Source: Tenodera sinensis
Lineage: Eukaryota > Arthropoda > Insecta > Mantodea > Mantidae
NCBI GenBank assembly: GCA_030765045.1
Contig: CM060964.1
Coordinates: forward strand, 151,758,705 to 151,822,704
Direction: 5' to 3'
DNA length: 64,000 nucleotides
Shown here: piece after piece, positions 10,005 to 20,617 of the stretch
How the letters are laid out: the number at the start of each line of letters is the position of its first letter
Numbering within the stretch: the stretch's first letter is position 1
Translations under genes and position numbers: made by a program
Notes under the pieces: model-generated
What the model saw: the letters and a program-made list of their open reading frames with translations, nothing else
Databases searched by the model: none
What the model was told of the DNA's origin: nothing

Positions 10005-10050
10005 CATTCTGATGAAGGCCATAGGGTCTACAATGGCCGAAAGCTCAATG
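10005..10050 (+). ncRNA. Hammerhead-ribozyme-like motif (minimal, Penelope type)
   Basis: All core elements are readable: CATT (stem I), CTGATGA at 10009-10015, a perfect 6-bp stem II (GGCCAT 10017-10022 with ATGGCC 10033-10038), GAAA at 10039-10042, then GCTC and AATG, which closes stem I. Stem III is reduced to the self-complementary AGCT, as in the minimal hammerheads described for Penelope-like elements, which may act as dimers. It lies in the target DNA of LINE F, 15 nt beyond the poly(A). Activity is not shown. Confidence 0.65.
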
Positions 10051-12052
10051 TTTTTAAACCTCACACGGCTGATCACCCGTGAAGCTCTAATAAATAACTG
10101 CGATTTATCTTTAATTTGAGCCAAAGATCAAGTAATTTGCTTCATTACAATCGTAGGTGTGATTGATCGAAGGGTGAGTAGCGCACGATTTTTGGGACAG
10201 TTCAAAAATTAATATCTGCCAAAATAAATGTTTGTTATAAAACGAAGAAACACGGGTCAAATACATATATTTTGTTCCAAAACACCCAAAAAAACTCAAG
10301 AAAATCTGAGATATTAAGGTCAATTTTTACCATATTTTGTGCGATTTGACGTGGAATGACTATTGTTCGTGATGAATGTACCACCAAACTGATTTAATCA
10401 TCACTACCTTGCAAGCTGTTACTCTGCAGATTCCTTTTCCTGGTTTTATTTTCCCGGTTTGTGATATTGATGTTCCTCCTTATTGTTCCGTTGCAGGTGG
10501 TTACAATGTTCTCGCATCATAGTTGCCTCGCCATATTTATGGTAGGGCACTTTAATTATCGTCACCCTTTCTGGAGATCACTCGGGGAATGCACGATTAG
10601 GACCCTACTTGCTGCTCTTCAAGACCAACTAATCCATTGTTTGTGCTGCTATTCCCGGCGAACCCATATTTCTTTCTGACAAAACAGGAACATTTTCTCA
10701 TCTGGATCCAAGTCTTTGGTCTCTCAAACTTGGTAACCGTTTGATGTAGAACGCCATTGTTGCTACACACTCTAGTGTTCACTTCCCCTTAATGATAAGC
10801 TTAATTACTGTTAATGTGTGTTCCCCTGATATTTCTAAACAGTTGATGATTGAAGTATATTGGGAGGTCTACTGCCCTTTAGCCCAGTTATTTAATATGG
10901 AATATCCTAATGTTGATCGAATGATCGCTGCCGAACGCTGTATTTCCTGAACGACATCCCATCCAAGGTGTTTATCGGTTCCTCGGTAAACCGAGGAGTA
11001 CGGGATTGTTCATGCACGCAGTCGTACTCTACGGATATTCAAGTGTGATCTCACGTTGGAAAACTTCATCACTGACAAGCAGCTGCGACCTAAGGCTCGC
11101 CAGACTCTTCGCCACAATAAGAACTCGTAAGCGCGCTAGATGCGGAGCTTCAGGTATTCCACGCATTCGTTTGTGCTTTGGGGTAAACTTATGCGTAGCC
11201 GGTAAGGCCAAACTTTACGGTCGATCCACACTGTTGCACATATCCTACGCCGCACCTTCGGGGCCATCTCCTACCTTGTGCAGCATCACCCGGCATTTCT
11301 TGCTTATAAAGCCGCGGCGGATAATGGTACGCATGATTAACGGTAATCTCTTGGTAAATCGTAGAATCTCCACTTTCCTAACTTTCAGTTCTATTTCTTC
11401 CTCACTGTGCAGTGTTTATATGCTGTGCGCAGTGTTAAACTGATTAATTTGGTTTTTTATGATCAAATCTAGCCTTTAGCTTAAATCAAACGTCATTTTT
11501 GGACAAAAACTGTTTTTGTGCAAGATGTAGCAATCTTTAGTGACCCCTATTATTTCACCATATATTTCTCTGTGTACTCTGTGATATCATCTTTAACAGT
11601 TGGTTTTCTTACTCGCATAATTATTTTACTGCAGATGAAACATTTGGCTCTATCGTCACGACTTAAAAAAGAAAAGGAAAGAAAGAAAAGGTTCTCTGAT
11701 TTAAATAGACTTTCGGCATTCTTTGGAATAGGTTACTTCATTACTAGGTAGGCAGTTATATTTCACATTTCCATTACACTGATAATAAAACGTCTATCAA
11801 CACACGATTCTTCGTTCTACAGCGCGCGAGTGGAGCCGAACTTAACCGTGTCGTCACAATGCACGGTGCAAGGAACCTTTGCGCCTTGGATTGCACCAGA
11901 GGCGATTTTAAGCGTTGAGAGGTCTTGAGCTGGACTCTAGATGCAGATTTAAGAAAAAAAATGTCATATTAAACATTAACTTATATAATTCAAGAAAATA
12001 TAGTTAAATTGTTTGTGGAATGCAATAAAGAACAGGAATAAGACAAGTTAAA
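10051..12052. other. No recognisable gene; decayed intergenic or repeat sequence
   Basis: Several short ORFs exist, the largest at 11006-11443 (+, 145 codons), but none shows a domain or motif I can name. Short palindromes such as CCTCGGTAAACCGAGG near 10982 are visible. The first ~80 bases after 10050 probably belong to the repeat that carries the hammerhead-like motif. Confidence 0.5.
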
Positions 12053-12724
12053 TGAATGTTAGTGGGTGATTTCTAGAAAGGCACCTGCATACAAGAGAGT
12101 ATGCAGACAGAGTGCGGATTAGGTACTGATCTTGGCCGGAGACGAGACCAGGGACCTATTGTTAGTGGTGGTATTACGTGCTCATGCAGAAGGAGCGGTG
12201 TTGAGGTATCATGCTAATGAGAAAAACATAGGTACTTATCTGTGTCGTGAGGCTTCAACCGGAGAGGGAGTTGAACTTCATAGTGCTTCAGCTGGTCGCT
12301 GATGGTCCTAAAACATATAAGGTGGGGGGGGGGGGGTTGCACGTACATAGGGAGGATGGTTGGAACACAATGTGATTCATTCACGTTTATCTTGATAGTT
12401 CTTCAGCTGGTCGCTGATGGTCCTGAAACAAACTAAGAGAGGGGGGACGTCATATACATAGGGTTGGCTACACAGTAAAAATTTCTTCATATTTACAATA
12501 TCGTTAGCGCTTATCGTATATAAATATTTTCTTTCTTTTCTTTTTTTATTGTATTATTTTTTTATTTATTTAGTTGTTTGTTTTTATTGATACATATATG
12601 TCCTATGCTATTTTGCTAATTCGTGACCTTTTACTCTGCCTGATCGTCGTAGTGTTGGGGGGCGCACGAGGCCCCCCAGTCCGCCCAGGGAGGGGAATTC
12701 ATCTTTCCTGGGACTTATGGGCAT
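12053..12724 (-). other. LINE B 3'UTR
   Basis: Non-coding tail shared with LINE A (18093-18760). It carries two copies of a direct repeat containing CTTCAGCTGGTCGCTGATGG (about 12284 and 12399) followed by G-rich runs, and a conserved GGGGGGCGC...GGCCCCCCAGTCCGCCC hairpin next to the ORF2 stop. Confidence 0.75.
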
Positions 12725-15502
12725 CTATGGTGGTACTAGATTGTTTAGAAAGTGAAGCATGGCTTCGTCATCGTCTGCACTGTGTCTGTTCAGGGGGATA
12801 ATCCTGCCAAACAGCGATAGTGGTCTTTTGTGTTTGTCTGCGGTCGGATCGTAAGTGCCTAGTGAGCTTATGGCCGCATTGTGGCTTTTCTTCGCTTGCT
12901 TGTACATGTTGGCTGCGAGCCTTTTAATAAACTGCTCTATAGTATTCATTTTTGTATCCTCGTGGAGTATGTCCAATGGGACTGTCCTGGGAACCTTCGT
13001 AATTATTCTAAGTATCTTGTTGTGCATTACTTGTAGTTTCTTGATGTGCAGTTTGGCGCAGTGGCCCCACGCGGGGCCCGCGTATGTCATTACTGGCCTA
13101 ATTAGGCTCTTGTATAAAGTCAGTCCCATTTGCTTACTTACCGCACTTTTGCGATTTAGGATGGGATATAGGGCGCCTAGTTGCCGGTTTGCTTTTCGTC
13201 TCACGTTAGTGGTGTGTTCGTTAAATGTGAGCTTGGAGTCCAGCGTAACTCCGAGGTACTTGGCCTTGTTTGTCCAGTTTATCCTTTCTCCGAATTGTGT
13301 AACATTTGGTGTACTGTTCGCGTGGGAGGCTTTTTAGTAAAAAGCACTGCTTGTGATTTCACGGTATTGACCTTGGTTCTCCATTTTGTCAGCCATGGTT
13401 CTAGGGCTGTTAGTGCATTTTGCGATCTTCGGTCAATCGCGACCGGCTGCCATGACTGAGCTGCAATTGCAGTGTCGCCCGCATATATGGAAACTTTTGT
13501 GTCTGGCGTTCTGGGAATGGCATTTATGTACAGAATGAACAGAGTGGTCCCCAGCAAACTACCTTGTGGGACCTCGGCCTTAATTTCTCTCGCCTGGGTG
13601 CTTTTTCCCTGTAGGGTTACCGTGAATGTTCTGCCGGTGAGGTAATGCGCCATGATTTTGACCATGACGTCAGGAAAGTTGAGGTCTTTCAGCTTGTGGA
13701 TCAGGCCTGCATGATACAGAGTATCAAAAGCGCGTTCCACATCCAGGGATATTACCCCAGTAGATCTGTTTTCATTAAAACCTCTTGTTATAAGCTCTAT
13801 TTTGTGAGTTACTTGCAGCGTTGTAGAGTGATTTGCAGGAAATCCGAACTGCTCGTCTATTATGAGGTTATTCTTTTTTGTATGCGTGCTCATACGTTTC
13901 TGTAATACTTTTTCCGCTACCTTACTGACCGTCTTTAGCAGGCTAATTGGCCTATAGTTAGTTGGTTGTGCCCTGTCCTTGCCTGGTTTTGGGAACATGA
14001 GCACATTTGCCTGTTTCCAGCATGTTGGGTAGTAACCTTGTTGCAGGCAGTAGTTGCATATGTCGCTTAGGAGGTGAAGCGCTTTAGCCGTGAGGTGCTT
14101 TAATACCAAGTGTGATATTTGGTCTGGTCCTGGGGCTTTGTGGTCCATAAGGTGCTTGATTATCCACCTCAGCTCTCCAGGATTGGTTTTTCCACACCTA
14201 TTGTGTGCTGTGTTGGCAAGCGTATCTTTCATTTCTCTCTCTCCAGAAGGGAGTAGAATCGTATATCTTGCTGACCGTTATTGGGTGTGCAAGTTATCTC
14301 AAGAGTATCGGCCAGCACGTTGGCCTTATTGTCACCTTCAGCATAGTTATTGTTATTATTGCCCGATCGCTTAAGTGGTGGGATGTTTATTGGTTCTCGT
14401 TTTAGCGCCCTTACTAGCTGCCTCACCTTATGGTTGCCGGGCTGTAGCCCTGTTAGAGTTTGGTCCCACTGCTCCTGGGCCTGGGAATTTATCGCGTTTT
14501 GATTGCGCTATTTAATGTTGCCATGTTTACTCTGTGAACTAAGTTTCTTGTTCGCTGCCACCTTCACCTCTCATAGTCTGTTTCATAAATGAGAGCCATT
14601 AGGTCCAGCGGGTACGTAATTACGTGTTTCGCCGGGGGTTTTATTGGCACTGCTGCGTTTACGGCAGTTTGTATGGCCGCTTCAAGCAGTTCAGCAGCGT
14701 GATATACTGCTTGATGATTCGTCAGATCTACAGGGAACTCTAGAGCTCTGTCTAGGTATGTTGCAAACTTGTCCCAGTTGGCCTTGTAATTTAGCCTGAT
14801 TGTGGGGGTTGGAAAATTGGTGGCGCTTCAATGTCTATTTGGACCGCATAGTGATCTGAGGCAACCGCTTCTACCGTTTTCATTTTATAGCAGAAGGCTA
14901 TGTTTTTAAAGAGACTGATGTCCAGGGAGCATGTCGCGTAATTTGGCTGTTGCGGTATGTATGTTGATGCCCCTGGATGATCTATTATATAGTCATTGTT
15001 CATCATATGTGTGTCCAATGCCCTTCCTTCGGTATTTGCAGTTTCGCAACCCCACGTTGGATGTTTCGCGTTGAGGTCACCTGCAGCCACGACTACGTTT
15101 TCTAATTGTAGGATGGTGTGTATGTCGGTTAGATTTAAGTTTGTTGACGAGAAATAAATACTTGCCAGTGTGACCGTTCGATTATGAATGGCAAGGGAGA
15201 TAGCCCTGTCTTCCGCTTCTTTTAGAGGGGGAATGTTTTTGTGTGTATGTATAAAATTTTCTTGGACCACTATCGCTGTGCCTCCGTGTGCTTTTCCCTC
15301 TGGTCTGTCTGTTCGGTATATTTTATAGCCTGGGATGCGGAGTCTTGCTTTCGGGGTAAGTAGTGTTTCGTTTAATAGTGCTACTGTTATGTTGTGCTGG
15401 TATATGTGCTGTTTTAGTTCATTCAGGTGTCGCCGCGCCCTCTGATGTTCCAATATATTATTTTATGTGTAGTTGTTTGATCTGTATCTGTGTTTTGCCA
15501 TG
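12725..15502 (-). pseudogene. LINE B ORF2 (endonuclease-reverse transcriptase), broken
   Basis: Pieces in order on the minus strand: endonuclease 15453-14791 (LNETLLTPKARLRIPGYKIY, AAGDLNAKHPTWGCE, VASDHYAVQ); linker 14426-14229 (LKREPINIPPLKRSGNNNNN); reverse transcriptase 14232-13279 (MDHKAPGPDQISHLVLK, YRPISLLKTVSKVAEK, DEQFGFPANHSTTLQ, EVPQGSLLGTTLF); C-terminus 13204-12725. The catalytic box reads YAGD instead of YADD, so the polymerase is dead. There are frameshifts after the start ATG, near 14230, and near 13320; the last one is identical in LINE A. The five-Asn run at about 14335-14360 is the ancestral short form of the expansion in A. Confidence 0.9.
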
Positions 15503-15601
15503 AATCTGTCTAGGTTGTGTGTGGGTGAGTGAGTGAGTGTGTGTGTGTATGTTGTTATGTCTCTTTGCTCTTTGGCTGATTTTTTCCCTTTGTTTTTCCG
15601 G

Positions 15602-17305
15602 TCAGCGGATGCGTGCTTCATTTGTTTTATCAACTAATGAGTTGAAGCCTTCAATGAAGTAATGCATATGCATTTGTCGGTCTTCATCGCTTTTCCATGT
15701 TGTGTCTTTGTATAAGGCTGCGTACATTTCAAGTAGCGCTTCGTAGCCTTTAATTATGACTCCGTTTCCTAGGACTACTAGTGTCATTTTAGTGTTTGGA
15801 TTAAAGTTTAGCACAGGTTGCCCCTCTCGGCTCATTTTGAAGCGTAATGGCCTGTTTTCGTAGTGCTTTTTGGTTAATCTCCCATTTATTGTCTTTGCAT
15901 CTTCTGTGCGCTTAGGGCTCTGGGGTCTTACTGCCGCCTGCATTGCTGTCTCGGTCTCTGTCGGTGTTTCTATGCTCCGCTTGGGTGTTTGTGCACTTTT
16001 CTCACTTGGTGCACGGGTCTTTCACCTATCGTACCTGCTCACAGAGGGAACAGTTTGATGGTGACCGCTGTTGTAGTGGTAGGATGCTTGTGCAATTGGT
16101 GGTGTGGTGTTGGTGCACGGGTCTCTATACCATCATACCTGCTTTCTGAGGTAGCAGTTGGATGGTGACCTCGTGTAATATGGGCGAAGGTGCCCCTTCC
16201 CTGCGAGATTATGCCTTCGGAGGTGCGGGGGGATGATGCGCCCTGCTGCTTGGGTTGTGGGGTATGCCAGATTTAGGTATACTGGGCATCTTCTCCATCT
16301 TGCTCCGTGCTCCGAAGAGTTGCAGAGCGCACATCTTCTTATTGCGCTTTGGCACTCACTCACGTGGTGGCCGCCGGCACAGCGTGAGCATATTTGCGGA
16401 GTCGCACAGTTTTTCGTGAGATGGCGGAATCTTAAGCACCTCCCGCATTGCGGAAATCCATTGGGAGTGCGATAGTTTTCTACTTTTATTTTACAGTGGA
16501 ACAGTTCCGTTATTCTTTTAATGGCCTCTGATGATTCCTGGTTTGGCTCTTCCACGAGAAAGAGTGGTACAAATATCCTCGTTCTTTTTGAAAACAGCTA
16601 GTGACTTTTATTGGCTCTAGCCCCAGCGCCTCAAGTTCTTGTTTGAGTTCTGCTGGGTCTTCGCTAGGTTGTAAGCCTTTTATCACCACCTTATATGTTC
16701 TATCATTTATGGGTGTCGTGATGTGGAATGGTACCTTTTCTCTGCAGTATCTCACAAAGTTGTTGTAATCCTGCAAGGTTTGGAACTGAAAATTGTGGTA
16801 CTTGTCTCTGTAGGTCGCATGGTACCTATTGGGTCTATATATCCTGTAAAATTTATTTGTGAGCGAGGCTAGGTTTCTAGGGCAATAGTCCGCTACGAAT
16901 ACCCTCGGAATATTATTCCTCTCATTGTTAGGTAACAGTTTCTGGTATTACCAGTTCTATTCTCTGTGCATGGTTCCGGGGTTGCTTTTGTGGCCGTTGG
17001 CCCACTGGTTGTGCTCGCTACCGTGTCTGGAGGTGCGGCATTGTTTATTTCCAGGTTAGTTATGATTGTGCTCGTGCTCGCTGCCGTTTCTGGAGGCGCG
17101 GCAGTGTGTCTGTTCCCGGGATGGTTATGGTTGTGCTCGCTACCGTTTCTGTAGGTGCGGCAGTGTTTAGTTCCGTCGCTGGTATTGTCTCTTTGTCTGT
17201 TTCTTTTCTGGTTTTTGTCTTAGTACCCGTTCTCTTTTCCAATGCAGGAGGGGGTGGCGTGGTACCGCTCGAACAGTACAAACCGCCTTGAGTCTGACCT
17301 ACCAA
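15602..17305 (-). pseudogene. LINE B ORF1, zinc-knuckle protein, broken
   Basis: The minus-strand ORF1 starts at or near 17305 (MVGQTQGGLYCSSG). A low-complexity Thr/Glu segment at 16968-17180 is built from about three ~60-bp tandem repeats. Then comes an RNA-binding-like fold with YKVVIKGLQPSEDPAELKQE (about 16700), then three knuckles: CGRCLRFRHLTKNC, CSRCAGGHHVSEC and CALCNSSEHGARWRRC (16340-16460). The C-terminal domain at 15943-15602 has MSREGQPVLNFNPNTKMTLV. Frame changes occur near 16540, 16150 and 15990. The three-knuckle order is typical of Jockey-clade ORF1 and fits nucleocapsid-like RNA binding. Confidence 0.82.
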
Positions 17306-17902
17306 ATTTTTTCTTTATTTCTCTCTCTCTCTCTTTTTTATTTTTTTTTTATTTTTGCCTTCGCTTTCCTAGATTATCTCTATTATTAGTATTTTTTCCC
17401 CTAAGGGTGTGGGTGAGATTTGTGTGTAAGTTTGTTTGAATGTGTGGGTGACTTTTGATTTGAGCGTCTTGTGTAGGTGTGAGTCTGTGTGTGTATATAA
17501 GAAGTGGGAAAAAGTAGTGTTTTATAGAAGGCCTAACAGGGGGACCTAATCGGGAGACGTAGAACTAATTTAGAACAGAGGAAAGATAGCGATAGTCGAA
17601 GAGAAAGAGGCAGATAGCGAGCACTCAGCGGCGCGGCTTGCAGTGGGCCGGACTTGTTAGGGCGCCTTGCTTCCAGTCATGAGACTGTTGGCTTTGGCCG
17701 TGCAAGCCTACTCGTCTAAGCTGCAATTGTTATACTTACTCCTACGTTGCCGTGGTTTCTTCGCTTTGGTTACCCACGCCGGCTCGGATCTACGCTTCTC
17801 GCCTTCACGGCTAGTGTAGCTCTTCTGTCACAAGTGACTTGCTGCTGCTCCGATGTGCTCCCCTTGTAGTCTCGAAGCGAACCTCCTAGTGAATTGCCGT
17901 TT

Positions 17903-17904
<2 letters not shown>
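17306..17904 (-). other. Putative LINE B 5' region
   Basis: No ORF. It includes TC-rich and T-rich stretches at 17320-17350 and GC-richer sequence at 17600-17900. I assign it to the 5'UTR and internal promoter of LINE B only because it lies between the ORF1 start and the poly(A) of LINE A. The other copy is truncated and cannot confirm this. Confidence 0.45.
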
Positions 17905-17950
<46 letters not shown>

Positions 17951-18760
17951 GTGTGGTCCCGCCTCCGCCACACCTGGTGGCGATCATCCGAAAGGGATAT
18001 ACATCGCCTCCCCTACCATGCACTAAGCTACACTACATGTGAAGGGTAGGAAAGGTGATAATTGGTGTCCGGTACCGCCGAAGCAAACCGAATGTTAGTG
18101 GGTGATTTCTAGAAAGGCACCTGCATACAAGGGAGTATGCAGGCAGAGTGGGGATTAGGCACTGATCTTGGCCGGAGCCCAGATCAGGGACCTATTGTTA
18201 GTGGTGGTATTACGTGCTCATGCTGAAAGGAGCGGTGTTGAGGTGTCATGCTTATGAGAAAAACATAGGTACTTATCTGTAACTTAAGGCTTCAACCGGA
18301 GAGGGAGTTGATCTTCGTAGTGCTTCAGCTGGTCGCTGATGGTCCTGAAACATATAAAGGGGGAGGGGGAGTTGTATGTACATTGGGAGGATGGTTGTAA
18401 CACATATGATTTATTCATGGTTATCGTGATGGTTCTTCAGCTGGTCGCTGATGGTCCTGAAACACACTAGGAGAGGGGGGGGGGGGATCATATACATAGG
18501 GTTGGCTACACAGTAAAAATTTCTTCATATTTACATTGACGTTAGAGCTTATCGTATATAAATGATTTCTTTCATTTCATTATTATTTTTTTCTTTTTTT
18601 ATTTATTTAGTTTTTTTTAATGTATATATAATTTTTTTCTATGCTATTTTGCTAATTCGTTACCTTTTACTCTGCCTGATCGTCGTAGTGTTGGGGGGCG
18701 CCCGGGGCCCCCCAGTCCGCCCATGGAGGGGAATTCATCCTTCCTGGGACTTATGGCCAT

Positions 18761-20345
18761 CTATGGTGGGACTAGATTGTTCAGAAACTGAAGGATGGCT
18801 TCGTCAATGTCTGTACTGTGTCTGTTCAGGGGGATAGTCCTGTCAAACAGCGATAGTGGTCTTTTGTGTTTATCTGCGGTCGGATCGTAAGTGCCTAGTG
18901 AGCTTATGGCCGCATTGTGGCTTTTCTTCGCTTGCTTGTACATGTTGGCTGCGAGCCTTTTAATAAACTGCTCTATAGTATTCATTTTTGTATCCTCGTG
19001 GAGTATGTCCAATGGGACTGTCCTGGGAACCTTCGTGATTGTTCTAAGTATCTTGTTGTGCATTACTTGTAGTTTCTTGATGTGCGTTTTGGCGCAGTGG
19101 CCCCACGCGGGGCCCGCGTATGTCATTACTGGCCTAATTAGGCTCTTATATAAGGTCAGTCCCATTTGCTTACTTACCGCACTTTTGCGATTTAGGATGG
19201 GATATAGGGCGCCTAGTTGCCGGTTTGCTTTTCGTCTCACGTTAGTGGTGTGTTCGTTAAATGTGAGCTTGGAGTCCAGCGTAACTCCGAGGTACTTGGC
19301 CTTGTTTGTCCAGTTTATCCTTTCTCCGAATTGTGTAACATTTGGTGTACTGTTCGCGTGGGAGGCTTTTTAGTAAAAAGCACTGCTTGTGATTTCTCGG
19401 TATTGACCTTGGTTCTCCATTTTGTCAGCCATGGTTCTAGGGCTGTTAGTGCATTTTGCAATCTTCGGCCAATCGCGACCGGCCGCCATGACTGAGCTGC
19501 GATTGCAGTGTCATCCGCATATATGGAGACTTTTGTGTGTGACGTTTTGGGTATGTCATTTATGTACAGATTGAACAGAGTGGGCCCCAGCAAACTACCT
19601 TGTGGGACCTCGGCCTTAATTTCTCTCGCCTGGGTGCTTTTTCCCTGTAGGGTTACCGTGAATGTTCTGCCGGTGAGGTAATGCGCTATGATTTTGACCA
19701 TGACGTCAGGAAAGTTGAGGTCTTTCAGCTTGTGAATCAGGCCTGCATGATACACTGTATCAAAAGCGCGGTCCACATTTAGGAATATTACCCCACTAGA
19801 TTTGTTTTCATTAAAACCTCTTGTTATGTGCACTATTTTTCGAGTTAGTTGCAGCGTTGTAGAGCGATTTGCGCGAAATCCGAATTGCTCGTCTATTATG
19901 AGGTTATTCTTCTTTATATGCTTGCTCATACGTTTCTGTAATACTTTTTTCGCTACTATACTGACCGTCTTTAGCAGGCTAATTGGCCTATAGTTAGTTG
20001 GTTGTGCCCTGTCCTTGCCTGGTTTTGGGAACATGAGCACATTTGCCTGTTTCCAGCACGTTGGATAGTAACCTTGTTGCAGGCAGTAGTTGCATATGTC
20101 ACTTAGGAGGTGAAGCGCTTTGGCCGTGAGGTGCTTTAATACCAAGTGTGATATTTGGTCTGGTCCTGGGGCTTTGTGGTCCTTAAGGTGTTTGATTATC
20201 CACCTCAGCTCTCCAGGATTGGTTTTTCTGCACCTATTGTGTGCTGGGTTGGAAGGGAATAGAATTGTATATCTTGCTGACCGTTATTGGGTGTGCAAGT
20301 TCTCTCAAGGGTATCAGCCAGCACGTTGGCCTTATGCTCGTCACT
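18761..20345 (-). pseudogene. LINE A ORF2, reverse transcriptase and C-terminus
   Basis: The reverse transcriptase frame 20145-19315 has YRPISLLKTVSIVAKK, DEQFGFRANRSTTLQLTRK, EVPQGSLLGPTLFNLYIND and an intact YADD box (SIYADDTAIAA), unlike copy B. The motif A segment reads IFLNVDRAFDTVYH, with the first Asp of the usual LDxxxAFD changed to Asn. The C-terminal frame 19240-18761 (MRRKANRQLGALYPIL, YAGPAWGHCAKTH, LSLFDRTIPLNRHS) is separated by the same single-base frameshift as in copy B. The upstream part (20345-20205) reads HKANVLADTLERTCTPNNG, directly after the Asn expansion. Confidence 0.9.
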
Positions 20346-20354
20346 CTCAGTATA

Positions 20355-20617
<263 letters not shown>

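Larger units (their letters stand above)
12053..17904 (-). mobile_element. LINE B, near full-length Jockey-type element lacking its poly(A) end
   Basis: Minus-strand element read from about 17904 to 12053: 5' region 17306-17904, ORF1 15602-17305, ORF2 12725-15502, 3'UTR 12053-12724. It is the same family as LINE A (18090-26186), with very high nucleotide identity across most of ORF2 and ORF1. Compared with A it lacks the last ~145 bp and the poly(A), and ends abruptly at 12053. Its 5' end meets the 43-nt poly(A) tract of LINE A with no visible TSD, giving a head-to-tail pair. Confidence 0.85.

Noticed and set aside
11006..11443. 145-codon plus ORF as a possible host gene
   Set aside because: No recognisable motif, Ser/Arg-rich random-looking composition, no splice or neighbour support.
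13181..13459. Plus-strand ORFs paired at 12855-13459 and 18891-19495
   Set aside because: Antisense shadows of the LINE A/B reverse transcriptase; their similarity only reflects the two LINE copies.
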